Below are positions 4,798-5,043 of a stretch of 5,043 nucleotides of DNA, in pieces. The notes under the pieces are model-generated. The model was given only the letters and a program-made list of their open reading frames with translations, was not told where the DNA came from and made no database searches. The stretch is taken from positions 1 to 5,043 of the forward strand of contig JANYFH010000186.1 in NCBI GenBank assembly GCA_025362705.1, given 5' to 3'. Within the stretch, counting starts at the first letter, position 1; the number at the start of each line of letters is the position of its first letter. The position numbers and the translations under genes were made by a program. The DNA comes from Betaproteobacteria bacterium. GTDB lineage: Bacteria > Pseudomonadota > Gammaproteobacteria > Burkholderiales > Usitatibacteraceae.

Positions 4798-5043
4798 TTA
4801 GACAGGTTTTTTCCGCATCAGAATTGCATGCTTGGGCATGCCGAATACTTCCAGCAATGCGGCCACCATCTCATTCAGATTGGAAAGTATGACGCGCTTT
4901 TGCGCCAGTTGAATCGCGCGAATCGCCTCGAAGAACTGGCCGGCAGCGGCGAAATCGATGCGCAGCAGTCCGCTCATGTCGACCAATACTTCCTGCTGTG
5001 AGGATGCAAAAACGGACAACCGCTGCATCATTTCTTTGCTGTT
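4798..5043 (-). CDS. STAS-domain protein, C-terminal part (5' end outside window)
   Basis: The frame is open to the window edge (81 residues, NSKEMMQRLS...) and ends with TAA at 4798. The sequence SSQQEVLVDMSGLLRIDFAAAGQFFEAIRAIQLAQKRVILSNLNEMVAALLEVFGM fits the second half of a STAS domain: a strand ending VDMSG, the Asp-containing loop followed by helix (IDFAAAGQFFEAI), a strand (RVILSNL) and the last helix. In anti-sigma-factor antagonists the serine that is phosphorylated lies at the start of this loop. Here the loop reads DFAAAG with Ala residues, so regulation by that phosphorylation looks unlikely. MlaB-like and orphan STAS proteins are also possible. The two Met codons at 5031 and 5028 are unlikely starts because they would leave out the first strands of the fold. 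The gene is followed at 95 nt by hslV on the same strand, suggesting a shared transcript, although a hairpin lies between them. Confidence 0.75.
   Translation of the reverse strand, partial: NSKEMMQRLSVFASSQQEVLVDMSGLLRIDFAAAGQFFEAIRAIQLAQKRVILSNLNEMVAALLEVFGMPKHAILMRKKPV

Overview
The window looks like chromosomal DNA of a proteobacterium, most likely a betaproteobacterium or close relative. The main evidence is the pair of protease genes hslV and hslU. HslV has the short pre-peptide ending in QFHG before the catalytic TT, as I remember it from betaproteobacterial HslV. The DNA is moderately GC-rich, and no phage, transposase or CRISPR genes are visible. This placement is an inference from protein style, not from a search.

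Layout from left to right. (1) At 2-799 on the + strand is the 3' part of a gene for an exported protein with two PilJ-type helical sensor domains; its start lies outside the window. (2) Facing it on the - strand (1335 to 879) is a small cysteine-rich zinc-ribbon gene split into two overlapping frames. The frame break falls inside the middle zinc ribbon, so this is most simply one frameshifted gene. Its ends carry a short inverted repeat resembling integron core sites. (3) 1336-1653 has no gene but several dyads and a possible promoter. (4) At 2529 to 1654 on the - strand is a gene for an exported protein with two NTF2/SnoaL-like domains. (5) From 5043 down to 2662 on the - strand is a likely transcription unit: the 3' part of a STAS-domain gene, then hslV, then hslU.

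HslV (peptidase) and HslU (AAA+ unfoldase) form the two-part ATP-dependent HslVU protease, and both keep all their key residues. The unusual point is the 142-nt gap between them. It holds a large imperfect inverted repeat whose arms are themselves dyads, like a pair of REP elements. A second hairpin lies between the STAS gene and hslV.

Most of the window is ordinary housekeeping or hypothetical content. The best candidates for a closer look are the interrupted triple zinc-ribbon gene with its bordering repeat, and the repeat inserted between hslV and hslU. I see no clear undescribed multi-gene system.
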